The notes below the pieces were generated by a model. The model saw only the letters and a program-made list of their open reading frames with translations, searched no databases and was not told the origin of the DNA. Shown here piece by piece: positions 33,770 to 47,384 of a stretch of DNA of 64,000 nt; the stretch's first letter is position 1; each line of letters starts with the position of its first letter. This DNA is from Alentia gelatinosa (lineage: Eukaryota; Annelida; Polychaeta; Phyllodocida; Polynoidae). The stretch spans positions 96,800,797-96,864,796 of the forward strand of contig OX465580.1 of the NCBI GenBank assembly GCA_950022655.1, read 5' to 3'. The position numbers and the translations under genes are program-made.

Positions 33770-36700
33770 CTGCCCGAAATGCAACAGAAGAATTTATGAA
33801 CATCGTGCTATGTTAACATGTTAATATTGTGTTTTATGATGTATCAGATATACTCTGAAAGCAGGAGACCCTCCACTTACTAGCTCTTGGATGCATGTTG
33901 TACATAGAGTATGATCCTTTGAAATAATATACGATAGACATACCACTATTTGTCAATGATAAGGGTATTCACATTTCAGAAGGCAACATCCCAGGGTGTA
34001 CACCCAAACATGTCTGGTTCCTTTAACCTATAGCTTCAAGAAGTATATATGACATAGCCCGTTTCCAGGAAGTCCGCAGTTATATATCCCTTATTATACA
34101 CCATGACGCAGTAGCTCTGTAGTCATTAGAGACTGTGTCACGGTAACCGCTGATTAAACTGACGCCGGCACCTGGGTAATTACTGAGTACTTCCCTTTGA
34201 TCCACAGGGCCTTTACAGGGCTGCTCACTGTACAGTCGACCTGCTTGGCGTTCGAGACAAGGAGTCACTCGTGATTCTCTGACAACTGGATGTGAAAAAA
34301 GGCCCACATGATGTGCGAAGCGCCTGTCAAACATCTTTTATCCGCTCTGTTATATGGGTAGTAAAGTCTAACAGAGGCTACGGGTCGCGTTGCAGCAAAT
34401 TCAATTTTCCTATTGAGGTATTACGTTTACTCCATGTCTAAGTATTCCCTTTGTTGGGTGGGAAACATAAAGAGGATTGCTTTTCATGGACGTGCAGTAA
34501 TACTATCCAGACATGTGATTGGGTATAGATGGCTTTGGGACATTGTATACATGTAGGTACTTTCTAGCTACAAATGACGGGGTTACCATCTGACTTATGT
34601 ACGGCGGGTTGCCCTTAAACGATTCATCTAGGATTTAAAACCTCATTTTCATAAAAAAAACACATGACAATATCTATTCGAGATGTTTGATAACATATTC
34701 AAAAGTCAGTAGTACATGTAGATGCAAATCATTGAAGATTGGCCATTGTTGTACATCCAAATCACAAAAATCGACATAGATTTCGAAATATTGTTGAAAA
34801 GAACGAGGCCAAATGGCTATTTTAATGACTTAATCAATTAGTGTGATTGCGGACACTTACAAGTTCGCACATAACTTTGATCAAAGCTAGAAGTTTGACT
34901 AGTAACACCAGCGGCTTGCAAATGCCTTAGCTGTTAGACTCAGTGTTAATATTGCGTAGTGATTAATATAGAACGAAGATTTCATTTGGGCTGTCCAAAG
35001 TAAACACATGCACCAGATAGAAGCCATCTTCATGGAAAGCCGTAGTTCCCTGCCTGCAGTGCTCATACACTCATACTGCATACTATTTAAAAAACAATTA
35101 AATCACTATCTGTAGGCAATTAGAGCGCCGAGCGCCCTCTCAATACGGCAAAACCTTATATTCCATTCAATGATGAATGCCTTTTCTTATGGATCTGTCA
35201 TTACCAATATTTTTTGCCGAATGATAAACGAACAAGTATTACATGGAAAACAAACTTATTAAACCTTTAATTAGTTTCAAAAGAACAACATCGGCCCACA
35301 AAACTCCGATGGACCATTCCTGTCACAGATAGAAATTGCTTTAACTTTGATTCTTAGAAAAAGGGCAACCGCAATATAAGAAAAGGATTAATTAAGATTA
35401 ATGGCATAAAGTTTGTCAAGGGAATTGGGTCCCTGAGACAAGTGTATTGGGTGATAGATTTCTGGAATTTTGCGGGCTGATGAACTTGCCGAAGTGAACA
35501 AATAGAAATACTGTTTTTCTCCTTTTTATCTACTTCAAATTCATCTCTTTGCAACCATAAAGTTGCTTTTGTTTGTTAGATTTCAGCTTTTGTACCATAT
35601 CCTGTCTTCTCAAATAATAAGCATTTATCTCAATAACAGAATAAACAAATCTTAAGAATAATTAAGGGATGAAAATTTGTAGTTGTATTGTATGATAACG
35701 CAATCAACCATTCTTTACTCGAAGTGTAAAAACAAGATAACAGAAAGAGCAGCATACATAATATATATTGATAAAGGACATTTTCCGAAGCCTCAGTAGG
35801 TAATCAGCATTGAGTGTTGTATTTAGGCGTCAGTGAATGAATCCAAAGAAGATCCTGGTGGATTCAATAAGGAGGGATCAAAGGCGCATCGACCTCACAG
35901 ACATCCAAAGGAATGACACGTGCCATAACTCAAGGGCATTAAAGATTAAAGGTACGTTGATGAGAACGCAGAAATGGTGTCTTCAGTGAAACAATGCCCA
36001 TAAAAAATGTCTCAATGGGAAACACATCTACTTCCCTCCCAACAGATCCCTGTCTACCTGCCTGTAGAAGTACTATCTTTGCATCGAATGAATTAATGAA
36101 GCGAATGCATCGTCTCCGGTCTTCAAAGGAAGGAAACTTTTGTTTGTACCTTTCATTTGCTTTTATGAATCACAGATTCACCAGCCTCCCTGTAGGGTAA
36201 CTCATTATAGCTGTATTGAGAAAAGAAGTAATATTACGTCAATTAATATTCTTGCAATACCGATGCATAACTCTAGCACTTAAACTATATGTGTTGCCCA
36301 CTTATCTATAGAAATGCTGACGACGCACTGAACGTGTTACGCTTTTAGTTAGCCAATTAGGTCTGAACCGAGAATGAAGTACCACACCCGGTGTTCTGAT
36401 TTGTTGGAAACATGTCAATTAGTGTTTGCAGTTTTGTAAAGGCTAACTGGTCTCGAATGTAATCAGAGGTTTTTTATCAACTAATTGTCAATATTATTGT
36501 ATTCAGTATCATCACTCTAATAAGTTTCCCGAAGCTCTTTTAATTCAACAATAGATAATGGTATGGCGAATAATAAATTATGTCTAAACATTTCAAAACA
36601 ATAAGCGTGAATAAAGTTTTGAGTTAAATTGCATGATGAACCACTGGCAATGTATGTGTTGTTAACCCTGCCTAAATTCCAGCTAAATGTCATGTATTTC

Positions 36701-36925
36701 CCTTTAGGAAATCGCAGGTGGAAAAGGATTGAATACAAAAATTATGATAGAGATTTCTGGCCAAAAGCTGCGGCGGTTGACAACAAAATCTGTATACAAT
36801 TGTGGCGTTTCTCGATAATTAATTAAAACGGCATTCACATAGCCATCAATGTAAAATCGTCGCCAGAATCTTCAGGTGCCATATTTCATGCATATTGTGA
36901 TTACAGTAGATCGTCACCTGTTTTC
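33770..36925. other. Unassigned AT-rich sequence
   Basis: Short open frames on both strands show no conserved motifs. No RNA gene or clear repeat was seen. Confidence 0.4.
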
Positions 36926-36931
36926 TAACGT

Positions 36932-37036
36932 TTGGCGTTTACAGTGGACGAGTTCTATTCGTCGATGATTCATATTCGTCAGGTGATGATAAATTCAAGA
37001 ATCGCCGCCTATAATCTTCTCGTATAAACGCCGGGT
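36932..37036. repeat. GGCGTTTACAC-family MITE, intact 105-bp copy
   Basis: Starts TTTGGCGTTTACAGTGGACG and ends CGTATAAACGCCGGGTATGG, so the two ends are inverted repeats (GGCGTTTAC / GTATAAACGCC). The body reads ATTCGTCGATGATTCATATT and CGTCAGGTGATGATAAATTC. This is the shortest full copy and serves as the reference for copies at 17365, 17694, 60601 and 63550. Confidence 0.75.
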
Positions 37037-37039
37037 ATG

Positions 37040-38060
37040 GCTTCAACTTTGATCTTATCAACCAGTGTTCTTAGCTGTAATAATCGTACCTTTATCAAAC
37101 GATACCTAGCATAGGAGCATCTTGAGTTCATTTCAATTATTGATCCTTCATTATCGAACGGTCCCCTAGAACATACCAAAGCGATACTCAGGGTTTTACA
37201 CAGTACTTGTACTGTTTCACCTGATATGGGGAATGATTGTAAAGGATGATTCCACAAACACTCTAACTTTATAACCATTACCCGCGCAGCACATTAATTA
37301 AAGTTGGCTGGCTTTGGAATTGAATCTTTTAAGGACTGATCACATGATGTTCGTCAATTCAAATGTGTCTCTTCCCACTCTGGACATCCGCTGTCCTTTT
37401 CTGATAGCCCTTTGTCCAACGTAGGCTTGTAGACCTTAAGCTAAATCTAAATTGGTGATTTAGTCCCTTCGCTTCTATTCCTAAGGATCAGGGCAATATG
37501 GATTTAGTATGCTAAAATGAAATCTATGACACATTGGAAATGTGCCAAATCATATATGTAGTATCGGACTGTAGTATATTGTTACGAACCTATTCTTAAG
37601 CGTGGTTGATGCTGGCCAAGAGCAGGAAGAAGGCATTGCACCTTGATAAAGTGTAAGACAATGTATTCAAAAGCCATGTAATACTTTATACGGAGAGTAC
37701 ATATATACAAGACCATGAAAATAACCCCTTTTGACAAGTAGTAAATTGTGTATTATGATTAATATGATAGGTTGGGTGATGCACAAGTTGCACATTTCAA
37801 AGCAGGGTAGAATTTCAAAAGTCCTCCCGATACTCCTTTCAGTAATTGTCCAATGTATCCTTAAACAGCGGATGGAGACGATCCATGAGCGGTTGGATAT
37901 GGTAGTTGCAGTCATCAATCCCTGTTCCCTGTCTCCTCGAGTGACTGATGTGGGCATGGCTGGCTGCTTAGTGTAAGTAAAAACAGGGAACGGTTCAAGC
38001 ATAGGGTTATGGGGTTCCGTTTGTAATATTCCCTTTTCGCACATATTTCATCAACAAAAT
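37040..38060. other. Unassigned sequence
   Basis: AT-rich; a 125-codon minus-strand frame at 37667-38044 is hydrophobic and compositionally biased, with no recognised domain. No other feature seen. Confidence 0.4.
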
Positions 38061-38064
38061 ACAC

Positions 38065-38465
38065 TGGTATCTACATGAAAGCGATACAAAATCCCTTTCG
38101 TGTACGAAAACACTTTTGTCAGAATTGCTTTTGTGTACAAAAGCCCTTTCATGTATAAAAATGCTTATGTCAAAAGCTCATTCATGTTCAAAAGCCCCTT
38201 ATGTACAATTGCCCTTTTGTGCACGTAAGTGCTTTTGTCAGAAACGCTTTCATGTACAAAGCGCTTTTGTCAAAAGATCTTTCATGTGCAAAAGGCCCTT
38301 TAATAGGTGAAAGAGCTTTGGTACAAAGTTTTTGTGTGTACGAATGGTCTTCATGTACATGAGAGCTCTTTCTTACACGACAAAAAATGTCTTCACCAAA
38401 GGGCTTTCATAAAAGCTTTTTTTTGCACGAAAGAGCTTTTGTAGAGTTTTCGTACACGAAGGATA
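38065..38465. repeat. Diverged 20-21-bp minisatellite with palindromic unit
   Basis: About 400 bp made of alternating variants of CTTTCATGTACAAAAG and CGCTTTTGTCAAAAG. Each half-unit contains the palindromic core TTTTGTACAAAA or a near match, so the array can form a ladder of small hairpins. Units have drifted by substitution and small indels. A 64-codon frame through it (38116-38310) simply translates the repeat. Confidence 0.85.
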
Positions 38466-38699
38466 GAAAATATGTACGAAACACTGCACGAAACTAACCA
38501 GTTTATTCCAATATGCGCCATCGCGGAAGTTCATGTATTGGCTGAATATAGACTTGTTTTCATATATATAGTCTATATTTCGTGCCAGCGTATGAGGCGT
38601 ATACAAGACTGTTTCCTTTTAATGACAGTAATGTCTTGGCTTTATTTCACACCAGACGTATACGAGGTAAAACATCCAATGCCCGATATATATATGCCG

Positions 38700-39020
38700 G
38701 GCGTATATGTGTACCGATAGAAAATTTAAAAAAAGCGGGGGATAGGCGGGGGTAGAGGTGCCCCGGGCGCCTCAGAGAGAAACCCTTCCCCCCTTCCCCG
38801 CGACCGGCGGCGGCCACCCGCCACCTGAGCGCGGACCTAAGCTGAGATGTTGGTGGCACTTCACGCTTGAGTCCAGTCACGCCGTTATCAGTGTGTTATT
38901 TTAGCAGTTTAGCGCGGACCTGGGGACGGTATACGCCGCCTCCCGCCCGTTTGTGTCAGTGCGAAGCCTCCCACCCACGGGAGCGGTAGCGGGAGTGGTA
39001 GCGGGAGTGGTAGCGAATGT
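38700..39020. promoter_or_regulatory. CpG-rich patch with 12-bp tandem repeat
   Basis: GC-rich island in AT-rich DNA, with GCGCGGACCT twice (near 38829 and 38911) and three copies of GGGAGTGGTAGC (first copy GGGAGCGGTAGC) at 38979-39014. It is compatible with a CpG-type promoter but no adjacent exon could be recognised. Confidence 0.22.
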
Positions 39021-39581
39021 GACTATAGGTCGGTATAGGTTGATATCTGATCAGAACTCGTATTAAATATACAGTACCCAAAGTATGACTTCAGAAGAGT
39101 GGTGTTCTGAAAGGAAAATCTAATAGCAAAATGGTAAAAAACATAATGCAGGGTTCATTATGTGTAATTAATCAATTTATACTCAATCACGTTTTATAAA
39201 GGTTTTATAAAATAAATTGGTAATATGAGATTGCATTTTTCATATAATACGGACTTGGATGGTTAATGGAAAATGAAATATGCTACCAGTGGTGTCCCCA
39301 AGTGGCAGTGTTCGGAATTATTGGATAGTGGTATAAATACAACAGAATCAGGCGTATTTATGAATCAGGCGTATATATGAATCAGGCACCTACAGAAGAG
39401 GCGTATACACACGGGGAATAGGACAACCTTGTATAGCAAAAGCATACCTATACACGCCGGGCGCACATTTATGTAAAATGGTGGTGTTCATGCAGTGAAA
39501 ACAGAATATAACAAACGGCACACAATAAGCATTTCGGCCTCAACAACTAGTTGGAGTACCTATCTGTTATGAAGCATCCTG

Positions 39582-39860
39582 TGTTATTATCCTACCCCTA
39601 ATAAAAAACGCCATAGGCTTAACATGGGATTTGTTTATTTCACGGGCGTGACATAAAGTGTTGTTTATGCCACTACTTTCTGATACTGAAAAAATATGGA
39701 AACGGGTGGGATAAAATCTAGACGCCACTCGTTTGAGTTTGAGCTTATTTATGCCACTCATTTTGTTAGCTCCGTAATGTCACTCGTCTTCGACTCGTGA
39801 AATTATGGAACCAACAAAATGCGTGGCATAAATAAACTCAGACTCAAACTCGTGACGTCT
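39582..39860. repeat. Dispersed repeat with foldback, copy 1
   Basis: The left part (39582-39675; GTTATTATCCTACCCCTAAT, CCATAGGCTTAACATG, TGACATAAAGTGTT) matches the reverse complement of 54291-54387. The right part (39721-39859) is a foldback: GACGCCACTCGTTTGAGTTT pairs with AACTCGTGACGTC, and TTTATGCCACTCATTTTGTT pairs with AACAAAATGCGTGGCATAAA. The apex reads CACTCGTCTTCGACTCGTG. The second copy has a foldback in the same relative place with different arm sequence. Confidence 0.72.
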
Positions 39861-39869
39861 CTTGATATT

Positions 39870-42369
39870 CTAACTACATCACAAGGGCCTATAACCCTTT
39901 CTTCACCCCGAAGTCCTGTGAAAGAGGAAAGAGCGAAGTCGACCTCCAGAGACCCATGTACCTTGATTGCAATGCTGGTCATCCGAGGCATCTCAGATAG
40001 CAGCATGTTGGGCTCAGTCTCAAGTAGTATAGAGGGATGTAGTTAGCATCAGGCCATTCCGGCTTTGGAGACAACGGTCAGAAGAGAGCCAGAGAGATGT
40101 GCCAAGCGTAGGCTCAAGATATAAATCTTAAGACAGAGACCGCAGAGAAGCTAAATCTGCGGCTTTACAGGCTGCAGGCCCTGGTAGGTGAGAGGTGGTC
40201 CATCTCGACTCGTAACTGAATGCTTCACTGTTCGTCTGAGGGCAATTACATTAGCGTGGTCTGTACATTTAAGATTTGGTTGTATCCACTTTTTACCCCT
40301 TACACCAGTTGCTCTGGGTAAAAGCCCACAAAATATGTTTTGCTGTAGTATGTTACTCAAACGGTCGCTCAACTATGTCATATTGTATGCAAAATCCTTT
40401 ATACATAGGCAAAGGCTGTTTTACAGTAATGATATGGACAGGATGATATTCTAACAAGACCTGAGGAACAAGTTGGCTATAGAAAGAAATATATGTAAAC
40501 GATAAAAATGATTGCATAATTTTGATCACCTAGAAAAACTGTGGAAAAAACAATGAAAACCTAAAGGGTGAGGGAGGGAAATAAGAGGAATTCTGACTAT
40601 TATATATGTGGTATATATGTGATGTAATGTCCTGTGTAAGTTTCATAGATGCTCCTGTTTGTCATGTATAAATACTGCTTTGTTATTGTAAGCAGCTAGT
40701 TAGGATCATGAGGGAATTTAGTAGCATCTTAAGAAAATTTAGTGTTTAGTACTGCTCTAGTATATAAAAAGAAGGCAAAAAGGCAAAGCTAAAGGAAAGG
40801 CCAAGCAAAAATGTTAATATGTATGGATTGATATTTCAGGAGGAGGTGAGAACCGAAAAAAAGAGAAGGCTGTACATTACAGCCATTGAAGCAGTTAGAA
40901 AGAGAGAATCTGCCATAACAAGGGGGAGAACTATGAAATCAAGAGACCAGATGAAATAGAGTTATCTGATGAATCAAATGACGAGGAAGCAAGTAAAAGT
41001 AATAGGAGTAAAGGAAAAAAGGGTAGCTATCAATATCGAAAACAAAAGAAAGTATAGGAAGGTTTTAGTTAGACTAACACAGATTAGTAATCAACTACTT
41101 AATAGCTTTTGAAAGATTTAAAAAAAGAAGGAGCGAGAAGAAATTGACCAGGGTAACTTAATGAAATAGAACTTTGAGATTTCGCTGATGTCAATCGGGA
41201 AAAGAATAAGCCTGAGATACTTATGTATGGAAACGTCAAATAAAAACTTTGCCAAAAAGAAAATCAGAGAGAAGAGTATTTCATTGACTAAAAGCCTTTC
41301 ACGACACTCTTTGTGTAGGGCAACAGCCAATGAAATAGAGATTTTGGACCATGTGATCGGCCAAATCAATGGGTGCCGAGCTAACCTGTCAACGAACAGG
41401 GCCCTCGACCAGGTCGTTACCAGATGTAATCACATGCCAGCAGTTGCTTGCGCTGATTCCACGTCCTCAATTATAAACTGTAGGATATGCCTTGAAAGTG
41501 CCAAATCAACTACATCCATTGGTACAATTTCATCCCGCAAGTTCCAAAGCTTCGAGCTTTTTATGGAAAGGAAGTTAATCCCAACTTCCTTGGCGCATGC
41601 CGACAAGGATCTTGGTATACCCATTTGTCATATCGGAACCATAAATCAACAGATTACAATAATTTAAGGTCCGCTGTTCGTCAAAAGGGTTCTAAGGCGC
41701 CCCATAACCAAAAATCAATTTAAATGCGGGTGCCAAGATTTCAGTACAATTGGTGCTTCTTACCATTAATCTTAACTATAAAGATACGTATATTGCAAAC
41801 AGTTCGAACCTGTATATATGAAATCTTGATAATGAGGATCTCTAAAGCTCTTTTACGTATGAGGTATATGATAGATGAATACAGTAGTGAATACTCTGTG
41901 ATGGCTACATCATGCATTCCCGAGCAGCATATTGACTTATCAGTATCATTCATCACTATCATCAATGATATAATTTCAACATCTCAGTTTTTCAATTCTA
42001 ATGTTATCAGTGTAGACTATATCATAGAATTTCTCTTTATAATCTGTCAGTAGAAGGTTGTGTTCAACTTGATAGGTTGAAGTCAATCCTACTCATGTAT
42101 TAGAAATGTCCTATGAAACTGGTGTTTAATCCTCTGAATAATGTGAATATCATCAAAACGTAAGAATGAATGTGGTTTGAATGGCAGAAACCTTGCAATA
42201 GACTTATGAATATATATAACACAGTTTGATGAAGTTAACCTCTAGATGTTATTCACTACTCTGATTTGTTGCTGTTATTGAAGTATATCGAATTATCCAT
42301 ATATATACAGCTTTGTACTGTAAATTGACAGTAGACTGAATAGTTTTGCAGTACCGAATATGTTTTTAT
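39870..42369. other. Unassigned AT-rich sequence
   Basis: Includes a purine-rich A/G tract at 40730-41300 on the plus strand (AAGGCAAAAAGGCAAAGC and similar). A 159-codon frame at 41188-41667 has no recognised domain. No RNA gene seen. Confidence 0.35.
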
Positions 42370-42741
42370 TTAACCCATTAAGGACGGCCACCTATGGGAG
42401 AACTACACACTAGGGGACGGCTACTAGTGACTATGTACAGTTCTAGGGGACGGGGGCATTGTCCTCTGAACTAAAAATTCTAATTTCTATCACATGATAT
42501 AATTTGCTATCTTTGATATTTTGTTTCTATTATTTAGAATAAGAAAATATGATGTTATACCTACATTCTGTGAAAATTTCAAGTTTGTTTTTGAAAAGAA
42601 AATATTTCAACAATAATTTGATAAATATCCAGCAAATGATGCCTTAAGGCATCATCCGCCCCGGGCCGGTTGATGCCTTTAGGCATCATCCGCCCCCTGC
42701 TGGTTGATGCCTTAAGGCATCATCCGCCCTTAAAGGGTTAA
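42370..42741. mobile_element. piggyBac-type MITE, copy 2 (inverted relative to copy 1)
   Basis: 372 bp including TTAA at 42370-42373 and 42738-42741. In reverse complement it aligns with copy 1 along its whole length, including ATGATGCCTTAAGGCATCAT units (three, two of them with the perfect palindrome) near the right end and two GGGGACGG repeats near the left end. No coding frame. Palindromes are better preserved than in copy 1. Confidence 0.9.
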
Positions 42742-42744
42742 ATA

Positions 42745-45700
42745 CCATTTTGTGGTACAAAATAATTACGGCATGGAACTGTCGATTAAATTGCAGGGTT
42801 TTAAGGTATTGCTATAACCTGAGCACTGTTCTTAAGGACCTCGAATGAGACTGTAGAGGTTATAAGAATCCTACCCTTCTTCCAAGTGAGGTGATTCCTA
42901 TTCAATTGCGCAAAATCACAAAGAAAGAAACCCCTTGATGAATAATCTTACTGTCTGGGAAAGAGGATATTGACGATACCCAAGAATATATATGCGTCTC
43001 ATCTTGGTGTAGATCCCCTTAGTAAGAAAATGAGAGAAAAAGGCAAAGAGGCCATTACTATTCGGGGATTACCCCTGTGCTGAAATACCACCGCTGGGCC
43101 GGTAGGAGTGGTAGGTGGCTTCGACAGGCCACACTTGGAAGCCGAGACAATCGGGCGGCTTGACAGGACGCCAACGATTAGCCTCATAGCCTTCGACCCA
43201 GGCCGGTCGTTTCCGCCACCTAGTGGCATTAATGGGAAGTCCCCGGATGCAACTAGCCTGGCCATGGCAGGAGCCATCTTTACGACGACGCCTCTTAATT
43301 CTAGACGTTGAAAGGAGCCGCACCAGCCGTTCTTCAGCAGAAGAAGGGTGTTATATGCAGGACTCGACGAGAAGGAAGGTGTTTAGTAGTCGATGTCTCC
43401 ATAGTGGTTACAACATCGTAATGGCATTGCGTATCATTTATTCTTCTCAGTCCAGCTGATCTATTTTTATTTGAATCGGGCAGTCAAGCGCAAGGCATAT
43501 AAGCGGCTTAATTGGTGTTGGTGGGTGTACGGTCTAGAACACAGCATTATTAAATTGAACTGCAGCTATTGGCCATCGCGATATTTTTTTCCCCATGTAT
43601 TTCAGCAGTAGACAGCCGGTTAAGGGCAAGAAAGAGTTCATCTCGGTGAATGAGGTAGTGAAAGGATAAACATTGTAATGCGTATTTGTGATATTTTGCC
43701 GGTGCATTGTAACCAAAGAAAAGCAAATATTGAAGTAATCTGAAAGGTCGGTTTACTGCCGCACGTCATCAGTAATTCTAACATCAATTTCTCCATCAAT
43801 CCATATTTTACAATAGACAATAGAAATCGATAGACTAAAATCCCATACGAAGTATTATGCTCAAAGGAGGATCCCTATTTAAAAAAATTCGATAAATGCA
43901 TTTGTGGAAGTATGAGGCGCCAAATTTGTACATTTTCCAATATACAAGAGGGCGTGATATAAACCATACCCGTTAATGGTAGGAGTGCTGTGAAGTTGAA
44001 ATGGAGATCTTGATAGGAATAACAGCTTTAAACAGTTTAGCTTTTAGCCAGGCCTAGCAATTGAAAGCAGGTAGCGTCAAAACTATACGGGAATGTCACC
44101 ATACACATTTTGGAGGAGTGGTGCTTGTGGTTCATTGATCTAGTGGAGAGGAACTGGAGACATTAGGGTCACCAATGGGACCGAAGGTGCTTCATCCGCG
44201 GTACACCCCCCGCATACACACATACACACGACTCGCGATCAGGTTTCCTGACGGAAGCCACTCGACCTGACGCCGTCAGTGTTTGAGGTGTCGCGCGCGG
44301 CCTCCTCCCCACGGAGGCCACGCGATACGAGCACACGCAATACTCTCTGGGATACTCACGTGTGATGGTGACGTTTTAGCAGAAACTGGAAGCTAGAGGT
44401 GAAAAATAAGTCACTGGCAGTTGGGAATGAACTTAAATAGCTATAATCATCATTTAGACGTATAGATCTATCGTGTTTTTTTTTCATTAACGTGCCTTTG
44501 TTTGTATATACAAACCGTGGACCGCATATTCTCTTGAGTTCTTTGTCCATAATCCAAAGAAATGCATGTGAATAAAAAGATGTTTTTCTAAAAAGCTCCA
44601 ACTTGAAGATGGTGCCACTATTGCTGGATAAAACCGTTATTATAGTTGATAGACTATCGCACCTTCCACTTAGTGGGTTTTTTTTGGCAACGGGGGGAAA
44701 TGGTGGTCCCCATAACTGGATAGTTATGTGCCGCAAAGCTCCCAGTGTACCCCCTGATTATGTGATCCAACGAAATGATTGAAAACACATCCAGAGTGTG
44801 GACCTTTTGATTGAAAAACGTTCTAAAAATCTGAAAAGCTCAATTACAGTAGTATGCCATTACTCAGTTAGTGTTTCAGACATATAATTTCTTGTTTTGA
44901 GAGTCATGCCTGCCCAGTCGATTTACGACATAAGACGTAGCCCGATACCAATGTGCAGATCAGAGCAATTCTGTTTCCATTATGAGCATGCTTTACAATA
45001 CGCTGTTCCTTTGTGTATACAGTACACTATTGTGTACCATATTTTTGTATCGTTCAAAATCACAAGATACCATTCACCCGATATGGCGTTTTTACATGTT
45101 ACGTAGGTAACTAAATACATTTAGTGTATGTTACAATACCATGCAGCCACCAATATATTTCTTTATTGTTCTACTTCGTAAATGAAAATATATTTTATTG
45201 GCGAAATTTAGTGAAGGTAATACAGGATAAGACACATTGAGTGGGATATCTAAAGTAAACCTTTATCAAGTAGGATGGTCTATAATAACTACTATTGATA
45301 ATAGCTATAGTGCCTGTATCATACCATTAGATTTGCGCACATTATCATTAACCAATAGACGTTTCAAGTAATGGTTCCAGACTCAATGCTGATATGTGGC
45401 ACTGCTGTTAAAGAGACCTTATCATGGCTTTATGCACTTTGTACTTTGAAAATCTGAGCCAACCGTTAAATTTGGTGGAATACCTTCAACTTTATTCGTT
45501 TTGTGATATGCCTTTCCACTATCTGTGTTGCTACTCACTAAGAATTGTGTATGGGACATTCTTTCTTTCTTTTATTTTATATCTCGGCCAAATAGAAGAC
45601 TTACCAATAACTTGGTAGGCTAGATCATGAAAATCAGTCGTGTACGACTGAGATCTCAGCCCCTTTATTCATCCCATGTATTGGAAAAACTGATGTAATC

Positions 45701-47030
45701 AACGACAATGTAACAAGCTTGATGAATAAAGAAAGATAAAAAAAAATAAAAAAATGCACCTCGTTATCTGTCATACCAGAAGGTGCAATAGCTGTTGCCT
45801 AAGTGCATCTACGGATAATTTTTCATCATTGTTCGAACAGACTTTCTGACTCTCAGTTAAGTGCATCATCAAGATGATATGGATCCATTGGTATTCACCT
45901 TTTACCTTTGGTTTAAATTTTGATGTTTTTCATTTGTTGTCATATGACTATTTCTTACTGTCAGGATGCGATAATCAAGGGCAATGCGCTGTGCTATATT
46001 ATAATCTCTGAAATTCTGAGATAATTTCTTCTGACACTAATGGTTCTTATTGTCATGGCTGAGTTCCATAAAGCTCTGTATCTTTAAAGCTTACACACTA
46101 CGTGACATTGATGCAGACACCTGGAAACCTATAAAGATTCCGTGCCCGCTATATGGAATCATCCCCAGCCATCTGAGACCAGCACACTATACAGTGCCAA
46201 CAATATCCACTTCTCAAAACATTCCGAGCTCCTCCATGCACTCTCGAATGAGCAGCTCGGGCTGCGTTAATAGAAGGTGCCGAGGTGCTCGCTAAGAGAG
46301 CTGGGCGATAAGGCAGTAGACGGCACGTCCGCACTCGCCGAGCTCTAACTCAACATGACAGATCAAAGTCCGCCTCTATCTGCCGGTCAGTTAAGGGTCC
46401 GTGACCGGCCGAGGCGAGGAGAGGACGCGTCACATCAAAGGCGCATTACCTCTCTACACACGGCAAGGAACAGGCAGGCTGACCGGGTAGGCAGGAGGCG
46501 GGCTGCCTGATGAGGAGGGCACGGGGCTGTCAGGCTTAAGGAACAATCGTGACGGTTATATGTTTCGGGGATTTGGATCTCTGTACAGGCACAGGGCACT
46601 GATTGAAAGACGAGGTGTATATAGGGTTCTGCGGGCTGAAGAGCACTCGGAAGGGATAACAAGGCGCGGAAATGACGCCATATAACGCCAGCTTATTTTC
46701 TCATCAGCATCTAAGTAGCTTTCGTAATTAGCAAAGAAGAGGCGGCAAATTCCAACAATAATCCTGAATATCGATATTGGTAGAATATATATCATTGGTT
46801 CCCAAAACACAAACATAGTTTTATTTTCATATCTTTCTAGGCTATACGAGAATAAAATAGTAAGAGTTGGTTCCTGTCTTGAATGCAACAGTAACTTTCC
46901 TCTGCTTATGTTATTTCTTTCTGATCTGTTGGTTCGTTAAAATATGTTTTAACAGGTATTATCACGAAAATCCTGCTATGTTGTTTTTTGATAATGGTCA
47001 AAGCAGGTGGTTATTACTCTTTGCTCCCCC
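42745..47030. other. Unassigned sequence, no gene recognised
   Basis: Several GC-richer patches (43060-43340, 44160-44350, 46190-46520). Near 44310 GGCCTCC and GGAGGCC form a perfect 7-bp hairpin. Short frames here match nothing recognised. Confidence 0.35.
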
Positions 47031-47099
47031 CTACTGCTTCATAAAATCGCTGGCTGGTCTTTATCCCTGAAACCGGTTGCCGGTCGCCTCTGTACCCTG

Positions 47100-47380
47100 A
47101 AAATCACCGGGCCGCCTATGAAAATTGTTTCATTCATTTTGCCGAGCCTTATACTTGCCGCCACTTATTTTCCTGTCAGCCACTTGAGCAAACGAAATAC
47201 ACCCTTCATGCCTAGCACCAATCAGAATCGCCGCTACGGTAATTTCACTTCCGGTTCCGCATTATGGTCCGGATTGGCATGTCTCGGAAAGTGGAATAAC
47301 TACAGAGATTGGAGCCATTTTAGGACGTCAAATGACGTAGATCTATAAGGAGAGGGCATGCTCCGTTGAGGAACATGCCC
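47100..47380. promoter_or_regulatory. Promoter-like patch: CCAAT, ETS-type and CRE-type sites
   Basis: In order: CCAATCAG at about 47218, CACTTCCGGTTCCG at about 47246, AGCCATTTT at about 47313 (YY1-like), GACGTCA and TGACGT at 47324-47338. This set and order is typical of TATA-less animal promoters. A short hairpin GGGCATG/CATGCCC follows at 47355. No exon recognised downstream. Confidence 0.3.
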
Positions 47381-47384
47381 CCTT

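Noticed and set aside
38065..38465. Regularly spaced repeats considered as a CRISPR array
   Set aside because: No unique spacers of constant length between identical repeats; the units are diverged and contiguous, and the genome is eukaryotic.
41188..41667. 159-codon frame, with an antisense frame containing KLWNLRDEIVP reminiscent of a LINE C-terminus
   Set aside because: The resemblance is limited to a few residues and no neighbouring reverse transcriptase block is present in any frame.
44300..44330. GGCCTCC/GGAGGCC hairpin considered as a histone-type stem-loop or terminator
   Set aside because: Loop and flanks do not match the histone 3' stem-loop, and no histone frame is nearby.
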